DNA of 64,000 bases from NCBI GenBank assembly GCA_002682825.1, contig NOKP01000010.1, forward strand, positions 1,178,001 through 1,242,000. Reading direction: 5' to 3'. Numbering within the stretch: the first letter of the stretch is position 1; the number at the start of each line of letters is the position of its first letter. Source of the stretch: Neonectria sp. B-13 (lineage: Eukaryota > Ascomycota > Sordariomycetes > Hypocreales > Nectriaceae). Shown one piece after another: positions 10,980 through 21,301 of the stretch. Made by a program: the position numbers and the translations under genes. The notes under the pieces were generated by a model. The model made no database searches. It was not told the DNA's origin and saw only the letters and a program-made list of their open reading frames with translations.

Positions 10980-11719
10980 TTAGCTCTCCACACCCAAGGC
11001 CTTGGCTCCCACGAGCTTCCCGTCCTTGGACGAGACCAGCCAGTACTCGACCCTCGTCGCATCCCGCACCACGCGGTACACCCGCACGTCGTTGCCTTCC
11101 GTCGCCTGCCGCACCGCCTCCAGCACGTTGGTGTACTGGCCCTTGGCGTCCCAGATGAGCGGGTCTTCGATCGAAATCTCCGCGTCGGAGCCGGAGGGGT
11201 GGTTGATGAGGGTCGCAAACTCAGCTGAAGAGGCGTGTTAGCAGGGAGCCTTTTTTCTTTCTTTTTCTTTTGAGGGTGAGCTATGGGCGTCAAGATCTTA
11301 CACTCAGTCGGCAGACTGTTCTTGCCGTCCCACTTAAGGGAAACCTCCTCGAAAGGCTCGTCCGCCTCGCTGATATAGACAGCATCGCGGCAAACGTTGC
11401 GGATCTCCTTGGGCACCTCGCTGCCCTCATCCTTGGCCTTCAACGCCACCTTGCCGTCGCTCTGTGTCGCCGCACCGCCAGTGTCCTGGTTCGCCTTGTT
11501 CAGGAACGCCATGTAGTCATCGTCGCTCGCCATCGTGAGAGATCGGGTGCCGCTCAGGTATCGGACGTTGTAAGTGGAGGGGAGCTGGGTAGGCGGCAGT
11601 TTGGTGTTTCGAGCGCCGAAAAGTGTCCTCGTCGAAAGCTTTGTCGGTAGAGAGAGAGACTGGATTCTCAGGAAACGGGCTGGGCTAGGTATGGGTGTCA
11701 TGGAGGGAATTCGAGGCAT
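10980..11719 (-). CDS. Conserved hypothetical protein, probably imported into mitochondria
   Basis: Two exons, 11719-11302 and 11224-10980, giving 220 residues; the 77-nt intron (donor GTAAGATC, acceptor TTCAG) is needed to reach the C-terminus, which reads DAEISIEDPLIWDAKGQY and then VEYWLVSSKDGKLVG. The first 65 residues contain many Arg and Ser and no Asp or Glu, as in a matrix-targeting presequence, and VRYLS at about residues 52-56 could be an MPP cleavage site. Met63 in LTMASDDDYMAFLNKAN is followed by sequence that looks like the start of the globular protein, so a second, cytosolic form from Met63 is possible. The compact domain resembles conserved fungal proteins of unknown role; I cannot name it. 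The first ATG in frame is at 11719; the codon before it in open frame is TTG. Confidence 0.75.
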
Positions 11720-12262
11720 CAAAGGTGGGACAGGGCTGCTTGTTTTGTTCGGCTTGGAGCGGGGGTGACGTCAGGTTTGGCAAAGCATTGTGGTTGGCGG
11801 CTGGGAGTTGGCAGCCACTAAGTAAGTACCTACAGTAGGAGATCTGGAATTGGATCACGGGAACAACCCACCAACCACTCGGTATCCAACGACTGTGCAA
11901 CCATTAACATGACGGCGTCATCGCCTGTCTCACATGGATCTGCACAATTAGGTCATAACTCAGACAACAACCTTTCTCTATTGTCAACAAACCGAAGCTC
12001 CTTCTTCCACTTCAACGCTGTAACATTCACGACGAACATCATCTTCACAAAAGCGACATAGTACTCGGGCATTCACCAAAACGAACAGGCGAGTCAAATT
12101 AACATTGGGAATCTCGTTAGAATTTTTTGATCCATCCCTCTAGCTGGATTTTTTCACCTTCATGCCAGTATGAAACCTAACCCAGCCCAAACGTAAGGTG
12201 AACGAACCAACCCTCGACACCGATGCAATGGCCATAACAAAGAAAGGAATTTAGCTGCCGCT
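11720..12262. other. Intergenic between the 11-kb gene and RPL3
   Basis: It contains the promoter of the minus-strand gene at 10980-11719 and the 3' end of RPL3. No other features seen. Confidence 0.5.
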
Positions 12263-13690
12263 TTAAGCGGAAGCAAGATCCTTCTTGAGAGTACCCTGGT
12301 ACTGCTTCTTCTCCGCGGGGGTCTGGAAAGCACCGTGACCGAACTCGGAAGAGGTATCGATCCACTTGAGGCTGACCTTCTCCAGAGCCCTTCGGGAGGT
12401 GTGGATGAACATGGACTTGCGGAGAGTCATCACACGCTTCTTGGTACCGGGAATGGAGCCCTTGACCATAACGAAGTCGTTGTTGACCTCACCATAGCGG
12501 ACAAAGCCACCCAGACTGCAAAAGACAGGTTAGCAAAACAAATTCTCCCAACAACACACACAAATCCAAGGAGAGAAACATACGGGGTGATCTTCTTCTT
12601 GGTGACATCAATCTCGGTGGCGGCGCTGTCCTCAGCATCGCCCTTGCCAATTCGGTAAATCTTGTGGTTGACCGAAGTTCGGTGGTGGTATCCGTCCTGA
12701 CCGGCACGGGCGACGGTCCACTGGACGTGGGAAGGATGCCAAGCACCGATACAAGCGACCTTTCGGAGACCCTTATGAGTCTTACGAGGAAGCTTCTTGG
12801 TGCCCCATCGAGAGGTGACACCGCTGAAACCGTGACCCTTGGTGACGGCGATGACATCAATCATCTCGTCCTGCTCGAAGATGGTGTCGATGGACACGGG
12901 CTTCTCGAACAGCTCCTGGCCGAAGGCAACCTTGTCGGCGATGGAGCCACCGTTGACCTGGATCTCCATAAGGTGGGCCTTCTTCTGCTTGAGGGGAGTC
13001 TTGCGGATCTGGGTGTGGGCGAGAACACGGACGACGGTGCAGTACTTCTTGATGCGCTCGAGCTCGCGGGTGATGGAAGCACCGCTGTTCTCGGAGTGCT
13101 TCTTGGCGTACTTGGTGAAAGCCTTCTTCTTGCTCTTGTACCAGTTCTTGTAGAAGCGGCGCTTGAGCTCGTCGCTCAGATGCTCAGCCCACACAGTGGT
13201 GAGGGATCGGAGACCACGGGGAGTCTCGATGTAGCCCACAATACCAACAACGATCATCTAAAAGATGTTAGCCATAGGCACATAGCCAAGCGGGCTGCAT
13301 TGTTCGTACCGGTGGGGTATCGACGATAGAAACCGCCTCCACAACTTCCTTCTTGTTCGCCTTGGCGCCGGGTCGGTCGAGGTCACGGACGATGGTAGTC
13401 ATACCGGCCTTGTAGCCCATGGCGGCGGTCAGGTGGACGGGCTTCTTGGCGTCATCCTTGGGGAAGCTGTTCAATCAATGCGTCAGCCATTGTGTCTTTT
13501 GAGTATTGGGGATGCCAGAAATAAATTTTCAACTGGTAATCTACTCACGACTTGACCTTTCCGCGGTGACGGGCAGCGCGCTTCCGGGGCAGGTAAGCCA
13601 GGGAGCCGTGGCGAGGAGCCTCGTACTTTCGGTGCTATGGAGAGTCAGTCTCGTGAAGAAGGCATTGTTCCATCGCCAACTTACACTCAT
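12263..13690 (-). CDS. RPL3: 60S ribosomal protein L3 (uL3)
   Basis: Five exons: 13690-13685, 13634-13549, 13466-13310, 13257-12584 and 12515-12263. They give 391 residues, the usual fungal length. The first exon is only six nt (ATG AGT). Spliced N-terminus is [18 protein letters not shown], followed by [15 protein letters not shown]. The W-finger/central region has [19 protein letters not shown] and [20 protein letters not shown], and the exon 4/5 join gives [18 protein letters not shown]. uL3 builds the peptidyl-transferase surroundings of the large subunit. Early introns close to the ATG are typical of fungal ribosomal protein genes. A Tbf1-type ARCCCTAA match lies about 185 bp upstream. 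The introns carry no obvious C/D or H/ACA snoRNA. Confidence 0.97.
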
Positions 13691-14257
13691 TTTGGGCGGG
13701 CTGTGTGGTTTGAGGGGGTTAGTATGAAGTTGACGGAGCCTGCGTGGTGTTAAAAAGAGTAGAGGGTTGAGAAATAAACTGTGGGTGAAATTTTAAGCGA
13801 GTGGGTGGTCCATGCGCACTCGCATTTTTGCAGCCCGCACCAACGCCTTCACCGAGAAAATGTTAGCTCAAGCAGCCCTAAGGTAAAACTGACCACTCAC
13901 CAAGAGGATGCAGCTTCTGGTCACGTGATCCACTACAACGTGGAGAGTCATCTCATTCACTTAGGTCCATCGTTGGTGTTTTGAGTGCGCGCAAGAGTGC
14001 TTGAAAAAGTGATGTACACATCAAAATCGTGTAAATACTAGTTATTCAGTACTATGGTAAAGGAACTAATACGGATACCATTTGCTGGCGACATCGTAAC
14101 CAAGAAAGACCGTAACCCCGGGATTGACAATACTTTGGTGTCTTTGGCAAGACAAAAGAAACCGGCCTCCAAAAGTGGTATACAGGTAAAGGAAAAATGT
14201 AAAACGATTTGGCACATCAAAGACTCTTCAACTCGTAAGCAGCACAATATCCAGCCC
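13691..14257. other. Intergenic, RPL3 promoter and SSN6 3' flank
   Basis: 567 bp. It holds the RPL3 promoter with an AGCCCTAA element at 13874-13881 and the 3' flank of the SSN6-type gene. No further gene seen. Confidence 0.6.
13874..13881 (+). promoter_or_regulatory. Tbf1-type ARCCCTAA element in the RPL3 promoter
   Basis: AGCCCTAA matches the ARCCCTAA (TTAGGGYT) site bound by Tbf1, which controls ribosomal protein genes in several ascomycetes. It sits about 185 bp before the RPL3 ATG. One short match, so the call rests on position and family knowledge. Confidence 0.35.
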
Positions 14258-17200
14258 TTATTCAACTTTTGGTGTAGGACCCGAGACTCCATTGATGGCG
14301 GCACTGGCAGGGGTGGATGTCTTTGCGTCGCCGGCGTTGGAGCCGGGACCAGATCCGTTAGTAACGATCCCCGCCTTCTTCTCATCCTCTCCACTGTCAT
14401 CGTAGTCCTCATCGACCTCCATCTTTCTAGCTGCCCTCTCGGGCTCAACAGAAGGAGGGGCCGGACGAGGGGCCGGAGCATGCTCCAGACTTTGAGGTCG
14501 CTCCTCCTTAGGGGTTTGCACTGCCGGAGGTTTGTCATGGACTGGAGGTAGGGGGCTGGGACCTTGCTGCATCGGTGGAAGATGGGTAGGTCCCGGCGCA
14601 TGGCTGGGCGGGTGGTGGGCAGCATCGGAGGGGTGGTAGCTGTCAGCAGGGTGGCGCGGTGGCTCCTCCGGCCTCCTTGGCTCCTCGGGACGGCGCTGCT
14701 CTTCCACTCGGCGTGAGTCTTCCACCCGTCGAGCTTCCGATGAGTTGCGGCGATAAGAATCACGAGGAGGAGTCGAAGGCCGTCGGTGACGCATATCGTC
14801 AAGACGAGCTCGGTTCTCGTCATTTGCTTGCTTCTTGGTCACTGTCTCCTCCTCCCACTCGCGCCTTCTCTTTGGGCCGACGGAAGGTGGCCGATCATCC
14901 ATCCGCATAGGCGTATCAGCCACGGGAGGGGGAGGTCCGGGAGGCCCGGGGGGTCCGGGGGGACCAGGAGGTCCCTGAGCTCCATTTTCAGGGGGGGCCT
15001 GGGCTGGCATCTCCGGGTGGTGAGGGTACAGCGGAGGAGGTGCCTGATGTTGGGGATACGCGGACTTGGGAGACGGCATCCGGTTGTCATGAACCAGTCG
15101 GCCATCGGGGCGGGGGCTGTTTGTTGGTCGGAAAGGGGCCATGCCGTTGGGAGTGTTGGTTCCGTTGGCGTTGCTAGAGGGGGGCGCAGATGCGGACGGC
15201 GTAGCACCACCCCAGTTAGGGTTGGCGACACGGCGTTCCGAGACAGGAGCTGAAGTCTGGGATTGAGGAGGAGGAGGAGGAGGAGGAGGCTGCGAATACT
15301 GGTGAGCCTGAGGAGGGGGAGGGCTGCCTCGGCGCGTAGGTCCTGGTCGAGGGTCGTTGTAGGGCTGACGCATTTGCTGCTCCTGTTGGGGGCTCGGCTG
15401 TCGCTGCAGAGGGGGCGCAGGACCTCCACGGAAAGGCTCTCCACGAGACTCGTAAGGGTTCGGGGGTTGGGGAGGAGGGTTGATGTTAGAAAGTCGGCCA
15501 GCCCAGTTCTCTCCCGCTCCCTGCGGGGGCGGAGGCGGGCCAGATGCAGGAGCCTGCTGCGCAGAGCCTCCCCACTGAGGTCCAACAGGACCCGCGGCCT
15601 GATAAGCCTGCGGGTGCACATCGGCAGGTTGGGGTGCAGAAGGAGGAGGACCTCCGTTGGTGCCGCCAGAGCGGAGGAGCTGAAGGCGAGCCTTGATGTG
15701 TGGGTTGCCTGGGTCAAGCTCGGCAGCACGTTGGTAAGCATCCAACGCGTCGGTGATCTGGTTGTTGCAGCTCTCATACTAGGACTCGGTTAGCACGTGG
15801 TCACTCTGATTTGTGCTGTGGGCGAAGTAAACTTACCAGAGTACCCAAGTCATACCAGACTTCCGAGATGTATGGGTTCAACCTGATGGCTCGGGAGTAG
15901 GCGTCCAGCGCATCTCTGTACTGGTTGATCTGGTAATAGAGCACACCAATGGAGCACCAGAAAGTAGGGTTCTTTCCATCACGATACACAGCTTGCTGGT
16001 ATGCCTCGTATGCCTTTGGGTACTTCTGTTGCGACATGTAGCATCGGCCCAGAAGGTACCAGCTCTGAGCATCCTGGTTATCTGTTACGCGTCAGTATTA
16101 TGTTCATTAAGTAGGCTGTTCGCAGTGGTTTGTCCATACCTGCACCGACAGACTTCTCGAGATACTGGATGGCACGGTCCTGGCTCTCATAGGTGTTGGA
16201 CTGTTGGTGATGCAGCCAGCCGAGTTGCTGGAGAACCTTGGCGTGGTTAGGGGAGTGATCCAGGACACGCTGGTACGCGGCCTTGGCGCTATCAAACTAG
16301 TGGGGTGTCAGTAGTGTCCTTGTTACTAACGTCCTCAGGGAAGAGGCTTACATCTTTTTGCTGTTCGTGAACGTGGCCAATCTGGAACCAGATGTCCTCC
16401 TGGGTCAAGGGACCCGGAGGAGAGTTGACAATGTACTTAAAACACTGGTAGATGTTAGTTAGCCTGTGGTCTTCTGCGCAAGACGGAGGTATCAGCTTAC
16501 GTCAAGACTTTGGTTGTACTTGGATTGCTGCTTGTAAATTATGCCGAGTCGGAAATAAATCTCGTTCGCCTTCTCGAAGTCGGGCTGAATGTGCATGACC
16601 TGGGAAAAGGCCTCCTCGGCGTAGTCGTAGCTACCATATCGGTCGTAAAGAATACCAATACCGTACCATAGCATCGGGTCCTGTGCGCCATTAGACAATG
16701 TCCGGGCGCAGCGTCATAACGGAGTGGCGGAAACATACCTTGGGGTCTCGAAGGTTGACCAGGGCCTGTTGGTAAGCATCGTAGGCTTTTTGGAGATTTT
16801 CCGTCATAAGGTAACAATGTCCTGTCGCGTTGGTTAGCATTGCGCAAAGACGCAGGAGACGCGCGACATACCAAGGTTTCCCCATGCCTCGCCGTTGTTC
16901 TGATCGAGTTGGACTATGGCACGGAAGAACTCGAGGGCCTTGTCGAAGGCCTCGCGACCCTTGAGAAGCATTCCTATTGCGTTCATCGCGGGAGTCGAGT
17001 TCGGGTTGGCCTGGAGAGCGCGCTCGTAAGCGTGCATGGCCTCATCCGGGACGCGCAAGAGCTCTGAGAAGCTTCCTGTGACAGGGTAAGCAAGGATGAC
17101 GTGAAGCGCGCGCGACACGGCGACATACCGATCTGCAGCCAGACAGCTTCATTCATAGCGGCGATCTGGTGTGAGGGCGCGAAGTGGCTGGTCTGGACGC

Positions 17201-17288
17201 CAGGCGGTGGTGGCGGAGGAGGAGGAGGGACCTGGCCCTGATGCTGCTGCATCTGCATCATGGTCGGCGATGCGTGATGGTTCGCCAT
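14258..17288 (-). CDS. SSN6: Ssn6/Cyc8-type TPR transcriptional co-repressor
   Basis: Eight exons: 17288-17129, 17075-16872, 16821-16739, 16680-16501, 16444-16352, 16296-16140, 16081-15837 and 15778-14258, giving 880 residues. After a Pro/Gln-rich N-terminus come about ten TPR units from residue 45 to 400, for example EAMHAYERALQANPNSTPAM and ENLQKAYDAYQQALVN, and later KAYEAYQQAVYRDGKNP and DALDAYSRAIRLNPYISEVW. The order and wording match yeast Cyc8/Ssn6 and Neurospora RCM-1, the partner of Tup1/RCO-1 that represses glucose-, mating- and stress-regulated genes. The last exon is a long disordered tail rich in Pro, Gln, Arg and His, with a collagen-like GPP run (plus strand about 14930-14975). 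Seven introns in the TPR half and none in the tail is a typical layout. Very confident in identity; exact exon ends were checked by frame. Confidence 0.95.
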
Positions 17289-18932
17289 GATGGTGACGGG
17301 CGTAGGTGACGGGAGCTGACGGGAGGCGACGGGCGGCTGTTCGCAAGGGGTAGGGAGAAAGATGCCACAGCGAGGTAGATAAGTGCTGAGCGGTAAGGCT
17401 ATCTCTGCGGTGATTCAAGATCCCCCCAATGCTGGCGACAACCGCGGCGCTAGAGATGGGTGATGGATCCGGTCAATGCCCGAGGGCGTGTCGGGGGTCG
17501 AAGCAAACGACAACCACGGCGTGTCAGGCGCTTTGGCGGGAGCAGGAAAAAAACGCGGTCAATGGAGGCAAGAGCGTTGGGAGAATGGAAACCGAAGACA
17601 GGAGAGGCGGGACAGATGGCGATCGAGGGCGCAGAGGCACAAGAGAGACAGGCGCCGATGAAGCCGTACCGAGGCGACGGAATGGGTGGGAGAGAAAGAA
17701 AGTGAGGAGTTGGGAAGAGGCACAGGATGGTGGAGGAAGGACCTGCGCTGGCCTCGCAAACTCCCCTAACCCATCAAAAAGGAAGGAACGGGCATTTTAG
17801 GCACACGGCGGCGTGAAGCGCCAAGCGAGAGGGGCCCACCCCGGGCTACCCATGTATTTTACTTTATTTACGGCCTTTGGGCATGCGTTGAAGGGTGTGG
17901 CACACGCCCCTCATGCCCCACACCACCTCCACCACGCCTTAGTGACCACGGATACCCACCCACCCACACCACGCACGCGCTGAGAGAGGCCCAGCCCGTC
18001 GTCTCCCTCCCGGTGCCTCCCCAGAGAGTGACCCGTGAGACCGCGCCTTCACCATGCTGCCCCGGTGTACCACACTAGTCCTGGTGGCCCCAGGGTACCT
18101 TCAGTGCCAGTGGGGCAGCAAAGCAACGCCAGAGGCACCGGTACGTATCGTACTCCAAGGAATCGATGAGATAATGGGGCGGCCCTAGGCCATGTCGCCG
18201 GCGGGTCAGTGGCGCGTTCGGCAGCTGGAGAGGACGCTGAGCCGCTAGGGCCCTGGCGGCGGCTGACACACAACACACACCTTACAAGAGCCAGACCAGG
18301 TCCCAACTCGCGACGGGACGGAAATGGCATTCGCGCAGCAGTCTGAGGAGAGCACCGTCCAGCTCTCGCAGCACTCACTCACTCACTGCACTCACTCACA
18401 GAGGCGGCGAGGCCTTGAGACGACTGAGGGCGCATCTCGTCAGATGTCTTGCCGCCATACTCCACCCACATAGAATGCGCCGCAGGCAAGGCAACTTAAA
18501 GGCACGTACAACTCATCGAGTGAACCGCCGATTCCTTCTCCCCAGAAGTTCCCGTATTTGTTACGCTGAAGCATGAGCCGCTGGTTCATGAAGCGACGAA
18601 TGGGACATGTTGATGCCCGGGTTCTGCAAAGCATATGTGCCACAAGCTGTTCACCTTCGGCAAGGGAAGCAATAACACGAAGAACGGAAGAGAAGGAAAA
18701 GGTACGAATATATAGTAGACCAAATGCATTTGCTGGCAAAGCCCGGGCCAGAGTGCGGAGCGGAGGATTTGGGAAGTCACAAAGTCGCGCATCCCGATGC
18801 CACCTAAGTATGCGCGTGTTCGTAGCTTTGTTGCCAAGGCAAACGGGGCTACTGGGCGATTATACCCGGCGCGACGCACAGCCAAGTCCTGTGTGGCGCA
18901 CCGAACAAGAACGATGAAGATGAAGAAGATTG

Positions 18933-18942
18933 GGTACGTACC
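18933..18942. repeat. Palindrome GGTACGTACC, copy 1
   Basis: Perfect 10-bp palindrome, first of four identical copies within 2.2 kb in the SSN6 upstream desert. Reads GTACGT, a strong fungal splice-donor sequence, on both strands. Confidence 0.9.
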
Positions 18943-19518
18943 TCCCCAGCGGGCATGTCATTAAACGCTTCAGCGAACAGGGAGGCCTTGCAGTGACGAA
19001 GGCAACGACTCACAGGAGCGGGGACCACAGAGACAGGGCGGGTGAGATGGCATACATGGATCCAGGTCTTGTCGAGGGCAGGACGTGGTAATTACTTGGT
19101 TCGCCGCAGATGATATCGATTGATCACATCCGTCATGTTGGGCAAGAAGGCGGCTTGCTTGCGGCTTGGCGCTGGGGCCTGGTCTTTGTGAGGGGCGTGT
19201 TGGCCGCAGGCTTGGGAACGGGCGCCTGCCGCCTGCGCATCGGTGCGTTGCGTTGCGGTGCGATGCGCGATGTCGATGCGACCTGGGGACGGACGTGGAG
19301 ATGGGGATTGGGGAGATGGGAACGAATAGGCTGGCCGGCCGGATCGAGGTGGTGATGAATGGCGTGTGTCGCCATGCGGAATGGCCAATCTTTTCACCGC
19401 TCGCCCAGTTGGTGCCGACTGCAGGGCCGCCACCTCAGCCACTGCCTTCCGGAAGCCACCCACGTGTTTTGGGGCCATCTCTCGTAAGCCGTTTCGGAAC
19501 ACTGGCTTGGTGATGGAC

Positions 19519-19543
19519 AAGGCAAGGCAAGGCAAGGCAAGGG
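19519..19543. repeat. GGCAA pentanucleotide tandem repeat
   Basis: About five head-to-tail copies of GGCAA/GGCAAG within the G-rich arm of the gene desert. Simple slippage repeat; no function assigned. Confidence 0.7.
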
Positions 19544-20547
19544 AAACGAACGGGAGGAATAGGGGGGGTTCCCGGGCCCGAGGCAGCGTCATCGTCTTGC
19601 AACAAGGTACGAGGTACGAAGGACGCTGCACGTCCCCTTGCGAAACGGGAGGTTGCTAATTGTGTGTTGAGGTGAGCTTGGGGGCTTCGGGGCATTAACG
19701 AAACCGCTCCTTGTCATGGGGGTTGGGCATGGGGGCACGGGCGTCATCCTTGACGAATTTTCGTCTGATCCATGGACGTGGCTCGAGGTGAGGCTCGGTT
19801 TCAGTTCAGCGACAGAGAAGAAATCACGATCCACCAGATGGCTCTTCTACAAAGCCTATGATGATTGATGATCGAATAGTGAGGATTTCCCCGGGCGGCG
19901 GCGCCATCGTGCGGCGGCGCGAAGGGGGGAATCGCCGAGAGGCAGTAGGGTGGCATAGTAGAGGTCAGAGGGCATCACGGGATCGAGGGAAAAGGAATGA
20001 AGGCCAAGGCCAAAATGGTAAATCGAGTCCCAGGATTCAGCCGCAGGGATGGTAAGTTTCGACGGCAGATTAACAACAGTGATTGGGAGGATCCGGAAAA
20101 TAGGCTTGGCCATGCTAGCCCCGAAGCGCTCCGGACGAGGGACGACTCGACGAGGGACTCACTGGGTAGGGCAATTTTCAATGATGCCGCCGGAGTGTTG
20201 AGGCGAGGCGTGGCGGGCGGGCGGCAGTGTGGATTCTGGTCCGGGGGCCGATGGGGTGTGCGCATGCATGCGCAGCGTCCAGGGGGTAGGCGTGCAGGTG
20301 TGGCAGATTTGACCCAGAGCTTCAGAAGGACAGGAAACTCGGGGACGCTCTGACGAACGGTCATGCTCAAGGGACTCGGGGACGCCAGCGCCGCGGCGAG
20401 CGCCCACCGAGCCCAGCCCAGCAGAGCAAGAGCCAGCAGCAGCCCCATGGGCCACAAGCCAAGGGGGGGGCACCAGCGTCCAGGGCCAGGGGGAAGCTCC
20501 CAGCAAGCCTCAAGGGCTCTCAGTAAGGGAACAAGGGGTGGGAGGGT

Positions 20548-20548
20548 N
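20548..20548. other. Ambiguous base (N) in the assembly
   Basis: The only undetermined base in the window. It lies in a G-rich tract (GGAGGGTNGATGGGG), where sequencing errors are common, and interrupts the longest minus-strand open frame of the desert. Confidence 0.95.
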
Positions 20549-20609
20549 GATGGGGATGGGACGGGCGATAATGTGGGCAAGTGGATAAGGATGGGCGGAG
20601 AGATAGATA

Positions 20610-20619
20610 GGTACGTACC
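20610..20619. repeat. Palindrome GGTACGTACC, copy 2
   Basis: Identical to the copy at 18933; preceded by an AGATAGATAG run. Confidence 0.9.
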
Positions 20620-20897
20620 GGCCAGGACAGAGTGGAACCGTGGATGGGATGCCGGACAGGTGGGGACGCAGGTGATGGCGATGGTGACGATGATGGATTG
20701 ATGGGGGATGGAGACACTGGAGAGTCGGTGGAGGTTTGACTGGAAGGTGGGCCGAGGATGGGAAGGACCGGGAAGGGAGGGGCGTGGCTGGTAGTAAGAG
20801 TAGGGCGTCGACAAAGTTCCCAAGAAGCCTCCGTGACAGGGGCTCTTTCTCCATTTCGATCCACGGATGCTTGGCCAGCAACCAGGTGGGAGACAGA

Positions 20898-20907
20898 GGT
20901 ACGTACC
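20898..20907. repeat. Palindrome GGTACGTACC, copy 3
   Basis: Identical core; here the symmetry extends to AGGTACGTACCT (20897-20908). Confidence 0.9.
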
Positions 20908-21089
20908 TAGGGTTCTAGCGGGTGGGGAAGAAATGGCGGAGAAGAGCAGAGAGATGATGATGGGGTGGGCGGTGGATGGCATTTTTCTGGGCTTGGCCTG
21001 GGCTGGCCCTGGGGCTGGCGGCTGGGTCTGTGGCTTTGCGGCTTTGAGGCTTTGCTTGGCACTGGGCGTTACGGTGCTGGTACGGATCA

Positions 21090-21099
21090 GGTACGTACC
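21090..21099. repeat. Palindrome GGTACGTACC, copy 4
   Basis: Identical core, about 150 bp from the GGTAAG cluster and the apparent composition switch. Confidence 0.9.
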
Positions 21100-21246
21100 A
21101 TGCACACATTGTCGCAGCTGCAGCACTGGCGCTGGCTGCCTCGTTTATCGTCGCCTCCGTTGTTAATAAGGTGCTTGTTTCCGCTGTACGTTGGCGTTCC
21201 AGTGACCGTGGGTGCGTGGTTGCTTGGTGGCAGCCTCCATGTGCGA

Positions 21247-21301
21247 GGTAAGGTAGGTAAGGCGAGGTGAGGTAAGGCAGGGTAAGGTACTAGTAGGTAA
21301 G
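21247..21301 (+). repeat. Cluster of five GGTAAG motifs
   Basis: GGTAAG occurs at 21247, 21256, 21271, 21281 and 21296, all on the + strand and spaced 9 to 15 bp. Four of the five have A or G before them so they match the 5' splice-site consensus. It is either a degenerate G-rich tandem repeat or a block of U1-binding sites in a transcript running rightward. Confidence 0.75.

Noticed and set aside
12263..13690. snoRNA in RPL3 introns
   Set aside because: I looked for C/D and H/ACA boxes because such introns host snoRNAs in many eukaryotes, but saw no convincing pair of boxes.
19975..21126. 383-codon minus-strand open frame in the gene desert
   Set aside because: Low-complexity Pro/Leu/Ser translation of GC-rich DNA, no domain, contains an ambiguous base, and overlaps other open frames on both strands.
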